This document shows positions 46,742-55,153 of a stretch of DNA of 64,000 nt, one piece after another. Under the pieces are notes generated by a model, which was not told the DNA's origin, searched no databases, and saw only the letters and a program-made list of their open reading frames with translations. Made by a program: the position numbers and the translations under genes. Position 1 is the first letter of the stretch, and every line of letters begins with the position of its first letter. The DNA is from Fischerella sp. PCC 9605 (GTDB lineage: Bacteria; Cyanobacteriota; Cyanobacteriia; Cyanobacteriales; Nostocaceae): contig NZ_KI912148.1 in assembly GCF_000517105.1 (NCBI RefSeq), positions 800,518 to 864,517 of the forward strand, given 5' to 3'.

Positions 46742-48159
46742 GCGATCGCACTCGCTCAGGGTCAAACCGTTAATGGGTCTGTAGCGAGGCAAGTATGTTC
46801 TGATTTCCGAGTCGATCTAGGATTAACAGATATCGACATCCCTGACCCAGGCTGGATTTGGGTGAAAAGGGCAATCCCGTCTGCTCCTAAGTTTCGCTCA
46901 GTCACGGGTGTTGTTAAGGGAAGTTGGGTGTCTCACACAGACTTTCCTGCTGTTCACAACTCCCATGACATGGTTTTCAATCTTTTGGTGGATCGGGGGC
47001 AAGAAGATATTCTTTCGGATGTTGGGCGAGACGATCCCAATGACGCTCGCCGTCCTGATACGCTTCATCTTGAGTGGGAGACTGGTACGTTTCCTAGTGA
47101 AAGGGGGAGGAATTCTCCCGAACGCTACTTTCCTAAGTGGGCTTGGCCCAGTGTGGGCGATCGCGTTTGGGCAAACGGTCATTGGATCTTCGATTGCGGG
47201 CATCCAACCAATGGAAAGTATCGCACCGAGATCCATCCGATTCGAGCATTGCTACAATGCGCCCGCAAGTTCGTCGGATGGCAGGCGCTGGAAACAAGTT
47301 CGTCCCTGTAACGGCAACTAACCTCTACATTCACGGTCAGAGTGGGTTTGTTGTTGATGTGTTGAACTGTGGAGCAAATATCATCCTGTCTTCTAATCCC
47401 GATTCTTGTCCCACGAAAACGACACCGATAGCTGAAAATTTTGAGTTTGACATCATTGCTCCGCCGAGACCAAACCCGGCAGCAACCTTAGTAACGGAAG
47501 TGAACTTAGGGCCAAATAACACAGTTGGCATTGCACCAATCCTGGAAACTCGTTCTGATGCTAACGCTCCCGCAGTTCACGTGAAGATTCCTCTAGCTGG
47601 CACAGCCGTTAGCTCGACTGATGTCTATGCTCGTAAGGTCTATGTAGGATGGAATACCCCACCTAATAAACCTGTTCGCCACTTTCGGTTAACGCTCAAT
47701 CAGATGGATCTGCATGACGACAAAGAAACTGATCCGGGCGACTGCAAGTGTACGTTTTTCTGGATGAATGTAGACCGTGCGCCAAACCCGTGGATTCGGT
47801 TAGTAGACTTTGCGCGAGGCGATATGAACGACTATGATGACGACGATGGCTTCGGCGACGGTGAAATGGACTTTTCGGGGGCGGTCTTCGACTTCTACGT
47901 ATTTGACGGAGACTCTTTTTCAGTTAGGGCGAATGGATATGACCAAGACTGCTTAGATGACTACTTTGGTGACCACAGATTCCGGAGAACAACTTTTTTG
48001 CGCTGCTACGTTGCTGGGAATGGGGATAACGACGAGTATAAATCTCTAGAAGCTCGTTTTGGCCCTCCCAGTTATGGGATCGGCTTTCAAGATGTCACTG
48101 CTGGGAATGAGTACGAGCTTGAGTTTAAGATCCAACAGGTGGAAATCATCAGACAGTAA
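46742..48159 (+). pseudogene. Frameshifted, 5'-truncated gene of a conserved unknown protein
   Basis: Two frames make one protein. The first (to 47311) runs without a usable ATG from about 46742 (DFRVDLGLTDIDIPDPGW) and contains GSWVSHTDFPAVHNSHDMV and the cluster YFPKWAWPSVGDRVWANGHW. The second starts being coding near 47255 (ATMRPQVRRMAG) and continues to 48159 with a tail of Asp-rich repeats (DYDDDDGFGDGEMDF). One base appears lost near 47250. The Asp-rich part could bind calcium. The product is a conserved hypothetical protein, not recognised further. GC is higher than in the cassette before it. Sequence error cannot be excluded for the shift, but the missing start argues for decay. Confidence 0.75.
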
Positions 48160-48290
48160 TTCTCATGTACTAAAGTGTCAAATAATCCGATTGGAGTGGG
48201 TGCTTTTTAACTCCGAGGCGTTATGGCGGGAATTCCCCGCTATTTTCTTACAAATAAATTTATGGGGGAGACGCTCAAGTGCGTAGCTGC

Positions 48291-48749
48291 TTAAAACGGC
48301 TCAGAGGAATCGTCGTCAATTTCTGCATCCCATCTGGCTGAGAGTACTTGCTCCATCATTGCTTCTATAGCGCTGACATTCAAGGAACGCTCCTGTCGCT
48401 CTTGCATGGGAGTAGAAAGAGGAATCAGTCGCAGACAACTTCCTTCTTGCACTAGGTCAAAAAAGGTTTCTTTTTCCGGTGACTGTTTTAATTCCAAACA
48501 ATCAAAACTACAAACATTGAGATAAAGGGCATGGTTCGCAACTAAGGTAGACCGCTGAGGATTGGCAAAGACTTCCATCACATTCCCTTCACCCTCACTC
48601 TGTAACTCACCATCTTGAGTGTAGACATAGCGAACATGGCCTAAATCCGCTAGCAGTCGCCGCATATCAAGCTTATTTACAACCACACCTGTATGAATGA
48701 TGCACGGAGCTGGTATCTTACTTTCGGGTAGATGGTGACTCATAATCAA
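48291..48749 (-). CDS. Conserved hypothetical protein
   Basis: 152 residues, soluble, acidic C-terminus (DAEIDDDSSEPF). Not recognised. It begins MIMSHHLPESK inside the right copy of the 21-base repeat, so its 5' end took part in whatever rearrangement placed the second copy at 46659. Codon use is normal for the genome, so it is probably a real gene. Confidence 0.65.
   Translation of the reverse strand: MIMSHHLPESKIPAPCIIHTGVVVNKLDMRRLLADLGHVRYVYTQDGELQSEGEGNVMEVFANPQRSTLVANHALYLNVCSFDCLELKQSPEKETFFDLVQEGSCLRLIPLSTPMQERQERSLNVSAIEAMMEQVLSARWDAEIDDDSSEPF
48729..48749. repeat. 21-bp direct repeat, right copy
   Basis: Identical to 46659-46679. It overlaps the first seven codons of the minus-strand gene at 48291-48749. 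Confidence 0.75.
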
Positions 48750-49122
48750 GTAGCTCTAGGAGTGCAGATGAGAACAACACAAGTTAAACAGTCGATTTCG
48801 CTGCTTATCGATACCCTACCATTTAATCTCTATCTAATTTGTAGGGCGATCGCTTTTAGGAACTTTGATAAGTTATTTTTTGACAAAACACGGTAAAAAT
48901 GCAATTCATAGAATCAAGTTGTGATTTTTTTGAGCTATTTCGGTTGTATTTTATACAAAATATTGAAAATCTTTACTGAAATAAGCATAACAAAATTTTC
49001 TAATGAAGTTACTCATACAAGTAAATCTTATTGAAATTTTTCAAGATGAATTTAATTGCCTGTGACGGAATTATGAGCGTCATGTCATTAGTCATTAGTT
49101 ATTGGTCATTTGTCCTTTGACT
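48750..49122. other. Intergenic stretch
   Basis: About 370 bases without a gene. A+T-rich, with a TCATTAG heptamer run at its right end. The promoter of cobS is probably between here and 49315, interrupted by the MITE at 49123. Confidence 0.45.
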
Positions 49123-49257
49123 CAATACGGTTCAGTTAAGGTTTTGATCCCCCCTAGCCCCCCTTAAAAAGGGGGGAAATTTATCTTAAAGTCCCCCTTT
49201 TCAAGGGGGATTTAGGGGGATCTCCAAAGATTGAATTCTACTAACTGAACCGTATTG
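49123..49257. mobile_element. MITE with perfect 16-bp TIR and 10-bp target duplication
   Basis: 135 bp. The ends CAATACGGTTCAGTTA and its complement are perfect. The 10-base sequence TCCTTTGACT flanks both sides (49113-49122 and 49258-49267), the length made by some IS4-type transposases. The interior holds two G/C-tract hairpins (CCCCCCTTAAAAAGGGGGG and CCCCCTTTTCAAGGGGG). It is non-coding, and lies 58 bases before the cobS start. Confidence 0.85.
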
Positions 49258-49314
49258 TCCTTTGACTAATGACAGATGACTAATGACCAAGAACTATTGA
49301 CTAGCGTAACTAAG

Positions 49315-50094
49315 ATGACCAATCACTGTCAGTGGTGGAAACAACTACTGTTGAGCATGGGAGCAGCTGTTGCATTCTATACTACAATTCCCCTGCCATA
49401 TATATATGCCTTTGACTTCCAAGGAGTAGCGCGTCTTGCCCCGATGATAGGACTGATGATCGGGGGAATTTTAGCGCTATTTGATTTTCTAATGCATTAT
49501 CTGGGTATGCCAGTGCTAACTCGCAGTGCTTTGGTAGTATGTGGTTGGATTGCGATTACAGGCGGGCTCCACTTAGATGGAGCAATGGATACTGCTGATG
49601 GTTTAGCAGTAGGCGATCCAAAGCGAAGGCTAGAAGTGATGGCAGATAGTGCTACAGGTGCTTTTGGAGCAATGGCAGCGATCGCCTTGGTGCTGCTGAA
49701 AACAACTGCGCTAACAGAACTAGATCGCAACCGTTGGTTAATTTTAATGGCTGCTGCTGGGTGGGGACGCTGGGGACAAATCCTAGCAATTGCCTGTTAT
49801 CCTTACTTGAAACCGACAGGCAAAGGTGCATTTCATAAACAAGCCATTCGTTCTTACAAAGATTGCTTACCGATGCTGTTGTTGCTGGTAGGTTTGAGCT
49901 GTTTACAAATTTTTTTAGACCGAAATCAAATATTTTTCGCCATCACAATGGCACTCACTGGAAGCGCGATCGCCGCAATTACCGGTGCTTGGTTTAATCA
50001 CAAATTAGGCGGACACACAGGCGATACTTACGGTGCAGTTGTAGAGTGGACTGAAGCTTTATTTCTGTGTGTGTTGACAGCTTTGGGAAATTAG
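49315..50094 (+). CDS. cobS: Adenosylcobinamide-GDP ribazoletransferase
   Basis: A 259-residue integral membrane protein of cobalamin biosynthesis, which joins adenosylcobinamide-GDP and alpha-ribazole (last steps of lower-ligand attachment). The signature [17 protein letters not shown] and the end with [23 protein letters not shown] are clear. An open frame goes upstream to 49276, but that part lies in repeat DNA; the ATG at 49315 is better. It stands alone, close to a MITE. Confidence 0.93.
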   Translation: MTNHCQWWKQLLLSMGAAVAFYTTIPLPYIYAFDFQGVARLAPMIGLMIGGILALFDFLMHYLGMPVLTRSALVVCGWIAITGGLHLDGAMDTADGLAVGDPKRRLEVMADSATGAFGAMAAIALVLLKTTALTELDRNRWLILMAAAGWGRWGQILAIACYPYLKPTGKGAFHKQAIRSYKDCLPMLLLLVGLSCLQIFLDRNQIFFAITMALTGSAIAAITGAWFNHKLGGHTGDTYGAVVEWTEALFLCVLTALGN

Positions 50095-50138
50095 TTGTTT
50101 GTTGTTTGTTGTTTGTTGTTTGTTGTTTGTTGTTTGTT
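50094..50138. repeat. Heptamer tandem repeat (GTTGTTT)
   Basis: Six perfect GTTGTTT units. The complement-like AACCAAC/AACAACC units follow at 50140-50171, so the stretch can fold into a long hairpin between the convergent cobS and PPC-domain genes. Confidence 0.8.
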
Positions 50139-50178
50139 CCAACCACCAATCAACGACCAACAACCAACAACTTAATAT

Positions 50179-50640
50179 TTATTTGACCGGTTGCAATCGT
50201 GTTACTTTGAGTTTAAAAGCCCCTACACCAGTTTCGCCAAAAGACCTGACACGAACAATGTAAGGCCCTGCTTCTGTGATGCGGGTGAATAATAAAGAGT
50301 TGCTGCTGCCATCAGGGCCATCATCATTTTCTGCTATGGTCGTTCCATCTGGCCCCAGCAGTGTAACAATACTGTCAAAACTTTCAGAACTGAGATCAAC
50401 TGCTAAGTTATCACCTTTTTTCAACGTCACCATGTAATCGCGGGCAAATCCACCTTGACCTGTGGGGATGTCTTTATCGGTCAGTGTATCGGAAACTTCA
50501 TAAGTGTTAGGCAAGGGAATTGGATTATACAATTTATTCACTTGAGCAAAAGCCGCGGTTGAACTTATGGCAATTGCCAACAACGAGGCAGGAATGAAAG
50601 TGATTTGTTTTAAACCCATTGCAAAAGCCTTACTTTTCAT
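50179..50640 (-). CDS. Secreted protein with PPC (pre-peptidase C-terminal) domain
   Basis: 153 residues from the ATG at 50640; a GTG at 50658 is possible. A signal peptide (about residues 1-31, end AFA) leads to one PPC-type beta-sandwich (KDIPTGQGGFARDYMVTLKKGDNL, then SSESFDSIVTLLGPDG, and GPYIVRVRSFGETGVGAFKLKV). PPC domains are usually appended to peptidases; here it is alone, likely a periplasmic or extracellular binding protein. Confidence 0.88.
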   Translation of the reverse strand: MKSKAFAMGLKQITFIPASLLAIAISSTAAFAQVNKLYNPIPLPNTYEVSDTLTDKDIPTGQGGFARDYMVTLKKGDNLAVDLSSESFDSIVTLLGPDGTTIAENDDGPDGSSNSLLFTRITEAGPYIVRVRSFGETGVGAFKLKVTRLQPVK

Positions 50641-50721
50641 CCCCAAGAGCCTTCCCACAAAACTAGCGCAATTGGCTCAATTATAGTTTTCCTTTGCACA
50701 GGTTGCCCACGTACTTCTCTT

Positions 50722-51381
50722 TTAATTATCTTTAACAGCAGTAGCAACTACTGCTAAACCAGAAACAGCTATGCCACTGTTACAAAGTGTTTGTATGGCA
50801 GATTTGACGGTTGCACCTGTAGTGTATATGTCATCTACTATTAACACCGAAGCATTTGGACGATGATCAAAGTCTTTACCTAGTCCAAAGGCAGCAGTTA
50901 AGTTTTTTTCTCGCTCAGATGCAGATAAGCTAAACTGTGCTTCGGTTTCTTTAATCCTTTTTAGACCATTTTGTTTCAATTGTAATCCAGTCGTTGCACA
51001 GAAACTCTCGGCTATGAGTGCGGCTTGATTGTAGCCGCGTTGTTTTAGCTTACTAGCGTGAAGCGGGATGGGAACTACTACCAATTGGCGATCGCACTCG
51101 TAATGTAATAACCATGCTTCTCCCAACCACTGACCCAAACAACGAGCAATTTGAGGCTGATTTTCGTATTTCATTGCAGCGATCGCTCGTTTGAGTATAC
51201 CGCCATACACTCCCCAGGCAAATATCGGTAAGGGGTTTTGGCCGATATTGCTAATATCATAAATATGGCATTTTTGCAACTGGCGAACACAGTTTGGACA
51301 TAATTCTTGCGAGGTGGAACGCTGACACAAAGGGCAATTAGATTGAAGAAAGAGGTTGAGTAGATTTTTCCAATTGATCAT
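50722..51381 (-). CDS. comF: ComF-family phosphoribosyltransferase-like protein
   Basis: 219 residues. An N-terminal zinc-ribbon (CPLCQR... CPNC, residues 17-33) is followed by a type I phosphoribosyltransferase fold with the PRPP loop VLIVDDIYTTGATV near residue 180. ComF proteins are needed for DNA uptake in naturally competent bacteria. Full length for the group. Convergent with nothing; it is read on the minus strand next to the PPC gene. Confidence 0.92.
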   Translation of the reverse strand: MINWKNLLNLFLQSNCPLCQRSTSQELCPNCVRQLQKCHIYDISNIGQNPLPIFAWGVYGGILKRAIAAMKYENQPQIARCLGQWLGEAWLLHYECDRQLVVVPIPLHASKLKQRGYNQAALIAESFCATTGLQLKQNGLKRIKETEAQFSLSASEREKNLTAAFGLGKDFDHRPNASVLIVDDIYTTGATVKSAIQTLCNSGIAVSGLAVVATAVKDN

Positions 51382-51391
51382 TGTTCAAAAA

Positions 51392-51455
51392 TCTTTGTGT
51401 CTTGGAGTCTTGGTGGTTCAAAAATTTTTATCACCAAGGCACTAAGACACCAAGT
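51392..51455. repeat. Inverted repeat of the GTGTCTTGG family (copy 2)
   Basis: Left arm TTTGTGTCTTGGAGTCTTGG and right arm CACCAAGGCACTAAGACAC, related to the element at 27813. It lies just upstream of the comF start and can form a hairpin. Confidence 0.6.
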
Positions 51456-51550
51456 ATATTTATGTATATTGAGCGATCGCAACTTCTAGCTGTTGTAACA
51501 AATATTTCTCTAATTATGTAGGGTGAGCATTGCCCACTCTACATGAATGC

Positions 51551-51760
51551 TTAAATTTGTTTTGTTATTTTTCCAAGTATTTGGGCGATCGCTTGAGCAT
51601 CTTTACCAACAAAAGTTTCTTTATCGCCGTTACTCCAAATAATCAGACAGGCAAATTGCAACTGACCGTGAATATGAATCTCCCGAAAACAAACTTGACG
51701 AATGTAAGCTAAATTTATTAATCCTCTTGTAGGTGTTTGACAAAGAATAAGTTGTGGCAT
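51551..51760 (-). CDS. Small conserved hypothetical protein
   Basis: 69 residues, soluble, without a recognised domain. It reads like a real protein (TRGLINLAYIRQVCFREIHIHGQLQFACLIIWSNGDKETFVGKDAQAIAQILGK), and codon use is normal; I quote only enough to identify it. Confidence 0.55.
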   Translation of the reverse strand: MPQLILCQTPTRGLINLAYIRQVCFREIHIHGQLQFACLIIWSNGDKETFVGKDAQAIAQILGKITKQI

Positions 51761-51845
51761 AATTTAAATCTCCATATTTTTGTGGGATAGAGAGGGCGAG
51801 GGTACTTGGTCGTGCGATCGCCCTTCTCTATTACTATTTAATCCC

Positions 51846-51918
51846 ATTAAATGGGACGTGTCAATAAATTATAATAAATAAAAAATACTACACTTGGAGT
51901 AGTCTTATTAAATGGGAC
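51846..51918. promoter_or_regulatory. Repeated ATTAAATGGGAC sites around the HTH gene start
   Basis: The 12-mer ATTAAATGGGAC occurs at 51846-51857 and again at 51907-51918, where it contains the ATG of the regulator at 51912. The first copy is the right half of a palindrome (TCCCATTAAATGGGA, from 51842). A repressor bound at the second copy would block translation or transcription start. Autoregulation is inferred. Confidence 0.55.
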
Positions 51919-52136
51919 TAATCAACAGAATTCAAGAATTTGGCAAAGAAAAAGGCATTCCCAGCGCCAACAAATTTTGGCAAATCACTGGACTGCCAAG
52001 AGCAACAGCATTTAGGCTGTGGAGGGATAGAAATATTTATCCAGATAGAGGAACCGTTGAAGTGATTTGTAAAAAATTAAACGCCCAACCGGGTGACTTT
52101 TTGAATTACGTAGAGGAAGCTGATGAGATCAGTTAA
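51912..52136 (+). CDS. Small HTH (Cro/C1-type) regulator
   Basis: 74 residues with one helix-turn-helix: IPSANKFWQITGLPRATAFRLWRDR, then NIYPDRGTVEVICKKLNAQPGDFL. This is the XRE fold of a compact repressor of the cyanobacterial/plasmid type. Its ATG lies inside a repeated dyad half-site, which suggests self-control. It is next to a Pepco-like gene and the caspase remnant. Confidence 0.85.
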   Translation: MGLINRIQEFGKEKGIPSANKFWQITGLPRATAFRLWRDRNIYPDRGTVEVICKKLNAQPGDFLNYVEEADEIS

Positions 52137-52233
52137 CAGTTAACAGTTAACAGTTATCAGTTATCAGTTTTTGATCGCTGTTCACTGATTCATAACCAAC
52201 CACCAACAATCAACAACCAACAACCAACAACCA

Positions 52234-52626
52234 ATGTCAACAGAAATCTCAACCCCAAAACAAATCTGGATTATTACCGAAGAAACATCCGAAACTGCTG
52301 TTTCTCATGAAAGTACAACCACTCGTGGTGCAAGAAGCAGTCGCGATATGGGCGGAATACTTGGTGCAGAAATTACGGAAACGACAGAAGTCACCATCAC
52401 CAAACGTAAAGCTGTCCAAGTAGACCAACTCAAGCACGAAATGTCAGAATTTCTGCAAGCAATGCGAGAAATTCTGGAAGAAGCAGAACAGCCAAATTCC
52501 AAAATGCAACTAGATGAAGTTGAATTATCAGTAGAGATTAATGGCGAAGGAAAAATCAGCCTGTTTGGGGTTGGTGGGAAAGCGGGGGGTAAGGGTGCGA
52601 TGACTTTCAAGTTTAAACGAAGATAA
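52234..52626 (+). CDS. Pepco-like domain protein (effector-associated component)
   Basis: 130 residues, soluble. The C-terminal half has VELSVEINGEGKISLFG, then VGGKAGGKGAMTFKFKRR, which matches my memory of the Pepco domain, one of the small constant components beside caspase- or NTPase-based conflict systems. The N-terminal half is Thr/Ser-rich (ITEETSETAVSHESTTTRG). It is followed 13 bases later by a truncated caspase. Name is by recognition only; I could not test it by alignment. Confidence 0.65.
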   Translation: MSTEISTPKQIWIITEETSETAVSHESTTTRGARSSRDMGGILGAEITETTEVTITKRKAVQVDQLKHEMSEFLQAMREILEEAEQPNSKMQLDEVELSVEINGEGKISLFGVGGKAGGKGAMTFKFKRR

Positions 52627-52639
52627 TTGGCACTTGCGT

Positions 52640-52750
52640 ATGGGTAGGAATTGGGCGATCGCAGTTGGCATAAACAATTACGATAATCTCCAGGCGCTCA
52701 AATATGCCAAGCGAGATGCAGAGGCTATGTATGCTTGGTTCAAAAATTGA
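52640..52750 (+). pseudogene. Truncated caspase/metacaspase (peptidase C14) start
   Basis: 36 codons encode the N-terminal strand of a caspase domain (NWAIAVGINNYDNLQALKYA, then RDAEAMYAWF), and then a stop. The catalytic His and Cys parts are missing. Downstream are 48 A+T-rich bases and a MITE at 52799. It seems to be the effector of the Pepco protein, now lost. Confidence 0.72.
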
Positions 52751-52798
52751 GTTTCTAAAATTAATTTTAATTTTTTTAATCTTAGAAAGTTGGGCTTA

Positions 52799-52920
52799 GG
52801 GACTTCCAAATAAAAAATATCCAATTACTTCTTGTGGGGTGGGCGTCTCGCCCGCCCGCAAATAAATGGCGGGCAAGATGCCCACCCCACAAGATTGGAT
52901 AATTTATTTGTTGAAATCCC
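52799..52920. mobile_element. MITE-like palindrome, 122 bp
   Basis: Imperfect inverted repeats of about 55 bases (ends GGGACTTCC and GAAATCCC) with a strong central GC stem (GTGGGGTGGGC ... GCCCACCCCAC). The flanks TTA on both sides fit a short target duplication. No coding capacity. It lies directly behind the caspase remnant. Confidence 0.75.
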
Positions 52921-52946
52921 TTATGCGATCGCATCTCTTAGCATTA

Positions 52947-53462
52947 TTAACAGCCATTCTCTCCAGCATCAAAAATACTCGTTAGCAGTTTTACATAAAC
53001 GCGATCGCACCGTGTTGTTTCTACACCTGTCGCTGGTTGATATCCGTTGTTTTCGTACAACTTGACTGCTTCTGCTAAGACGCTAGCGGTTTCAATCCAA
53101 ATTTGCTCAAAACCACGACGGGCGATCGCATCTTCTAGCTGTTGTAACAAATACTTGCCCAGTCCTACACCCCTTACACTCGGCAAAAGATACATTTTGC
53201 GAATTTCTACGGCTTTTTCACCACGGGTAACAGGGTAATATGCTCCCGTACCTACTACTTGATTTTGGTATTCAATGATCCAAAACTCTCCCCCTGTAGC
53301 TAAGTAGCATTCTTCTACTTGCAGTACATCTCGGTCTGCGCCGTCAGGCTCCCACCCTAGACCATATTCTGATAATACAGATCGAATTACCTCAGCAGCA
53401 GGAATGCGATCGCGCTCCTCCCACGGACGAATGAAAAAATCTCGATAATAGTCATTAGTCAT
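52947..53462 (-). CDS. GNAT-family N-acetyltransferase
   Basis: 171 residues. GNAT motifs: DFFIRPWEERDRIPAAEVI at the start, GTGAYYPV, EIRKMYLLPSVRGVGLGKYLL (acetyl-CoA loop R-x2-G-x-G/K) and ETASVLAEAVKLYENNGY. Substrate unknown, amino acid or amine type. Stands alone. Confidence 0.9.
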   Translation of the reverse strand: MTNDYYRDFFIRPWEERDRIPAAEVIRSVLSEYGLGWEPDGADRDVLQVEECYLATGGEFWIIEYQNQVVGTGAYYPVTRGEKAVEIRKMYLLPSVRGVGLGKYLLQQLEDAIARRGFEQIWIETASVLAEAVKLYENNGYQPATGVETTRCDRVYVKLLTSIFDAGENGC

Positions 53463-53582
53463 TAGTCATTTGTTAGTAGTTGGTGGTTGGTGGTTGGTAG
53501 TTAGTGGTTAGTAGTTAGTGGTTAGTAGTTGGTTATTATTCTTCCACTCCCCCACAGCCCCCAACCCCAGAGGGGACCCCTA

Positions 53583-53725
53583 GGGTGTGTTTTCAAAGTA
53601 TCAGTTTTGTCATGCTGAACGAAGCGACAGCGTAGTGAAGCATCTCTATAACCCTGATTTTTACGAGATTCTTCGCTTCATTTCATTTCGCTCAGAATGA
53701 CATTTAGGAGTTTGAAAACACGCCC
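53583..53725. mobile_element. MITE-like element with TA target site
   Basis: 143 bp with 15-bp terminal repeats (GGGTGTGTTTTCAAA at the left, and its near complement at the right), bounded by TA on both sides, as with IS630-type transposition. The interior has the TGTCATGCTGA ... GAATGACA palindrome also inside the element at 16299. A 32-base G/C-rich direct repeat (53549-53580 and 53729-53760, starting CCCCCACAGCCCCCAACC) flanks the element. The rest of the 345-base gap is heptamer and C-tract repeats with no gene. Confidence 0.72.
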
Positions 53726-53807
53726 TAGCCCCCACAGCCCCCAACCCCAGAGGGGACCCCGAGCCCCCACTCTCCCACTCCCCCACTCTCCCACTCTCCC
53801 CACCTCT

Positions 53808-54413
53808 CTAACTATGAATTCTTGGCTCAGGATGCAAATTTGTTAGCAATTCACTTTCCACAACTGCCAATTCATCCAAACGTAGTTGAACAATTTCACG
53901 GTCAAAATAAGTATCAGCTAGTACCCAGTAAATACCAAAATGCCGTGCTTCGGATGCCATCAAGCCGCGATAAAATTTTGCTAATTCTGGCTCAGAACAG
54001 TGAGTAGCTAACAATCCCAGGCGTTCGTGACTGCGAGCCTCAATTAAACCGCTCACAAGCAGAGAATCTAAAAAGCGTTCTGGTTCTTTGGGGCGAATTT
54101 GGGCTTTTAAACCCGCACCATAGGGAGGCGGCGCTAAGGGACGCATGGGTATATTTCTATGTTCTAGCCATTGATTGACTTGCTCGAAGTGTTCGAGTTC
54201 TTCGCGAGCTATTTTAGTAAGTTCTCGCACCATTTTGGCGTTAGAAGGATAGCGAAAAATCAAATTTAACGCCACACCAGCAGCTTTACGTTCGCATTGG
54301 GCGTGGTCGAGGAGAATAATATCTATGTGAGATATTGCTTGTTCCACCCAAGCAGAACAGGTTGCTTGTTTGAGGATGTTGATTGTTGGTAAATCAGAAG
54401 ACAGCACAGTCAA
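53808..54413 (-). CDS. miaE: MiaE-type tRNA 2-methylthio-N6-isopentenyladenosine hydroxylase
   Basis: 201 residues of the ferritin-like di-iron family (MiaE_2). Iron ligands are in HAQCERKAAGVAL, REELEHFEQVNQWL, LIEARSHERLGLLA and SEARHFGIYWVL, with the paired E-x2-H motifs. It hydroxylates a modified adenosine next to the anticodon. Found in many cyanobacteria at this length. Confidence 0.9.
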   Translation of the reverse strand: MTVLSSDLPTINILKQATCSAWVEQAISHIDIILLDHAQCERKAAGVALNLIFRYPSNAKMVRELTKIAREELEHFEQVNQWLEHRNIPMRPLAPPPYGAGLKAQIRPKEPERFLDSLLVSGLIEARSHERLGLLATHCSEPELAKFYRGLMASEARHFGIYWVLADTYFDREIVQLRLDELAVVESELLTNLHPEPRIHS

Positions 54414-54628
54414 AACTTAGAAAACTCTACATTATTTTACATTTAGCTTTTAGAGGATGTTTTCAGGGACTGGGTTAGATTCTTTTCCAATACCTAGTAC
54501 CCAATCACCAATACCAGTCCCCCAATCATGTTGCTTCTACCAGAGGTGGTAGGATTTTGGATTCATCATTGCTGTAATAAAGCTAGATATTGCTTCTTGA
54601 AACATGCTGTTTCTTCGGAGACCAAGTT

Positions 54629-55153
54629 ATGAGAACATGGCGCTTCATTACGCTTATCCTCACCGCCCTCAGCATGGGAATGGCATTCTGTCACACGCTG
54701 GAGCTGCCAGCTAAGATGAGTTACGATGGCCCGCTCTACGTGACGATCCAGAATTCTCTATACCGACTGTTCGGGCCCCCAGGCCCTGGCGCATTTATTG
54801 AGCCGGGTGCTGTTCTTGCCTTGATCGTGCTGTCATTCCTCGTTCGCAAGCGCCGACCAGCTTTTCGGTTGACGCTAGCCGCGACGGTTTTCTGGTTGCT
54901 GGCGTTTCCTGTGGTTTTCTTCCTGTTTACTGAGCCTGTAAATACCGTGTTTCGCAACTCGACGCCCCAATCATTACCAGTGAATTGGATGCAGTTGCGC
55001 AACCAGTGGGAATACTCACACGCGGCCCGGTTCGTGCTTCAGCTAATCGGGTTCAGTATGCTGCTACTGTCTGTAATTCTTGAGACTCCCAAAGAACGTC
55101 CTGGCGATCGCGCTGGATTTCGTCAAACTGAGTTGGAAACAACCCGTCGGTAA
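54629..55153 (+). CDS. DUF1772-like four-helix membrane protein
   Basis: 174 residues from the ATG at 54629. Four membrane helices and the DUF1772 features FCHTLELPAKMSYDG, EPVNTVF and VNWMQLRNQWEYSHAARF are present. Anthrone oxygenase-type enzymes belong to this family, but function here is unknown. GC is clearly higher than in the neighbours, so it may be acquired. The 3' end overlaps the MOSC gene by 31 bases in convergent orientation. Confidence 0.8.
   Translation: MRTWRFITLILTALSMGMAFCHTLELPAKMSYDGPLYVTIQNSLYRLFGPPGPGAFIEPGAVLALIVLSFLVRKRRPAFRLTLAATVFWLLAFPVVFFLFTEPVNTVFRNSTPQSLPVNWMQLRNQWEYSHAARFVLQLIGFSMLLLSVILETPKERPGDRAGFRQTELETTRR

Noticed and set aside
48059-48286. 75-residue frame over the end of the decayed gene
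   Set aside because: Other frame of that gene; not supported.
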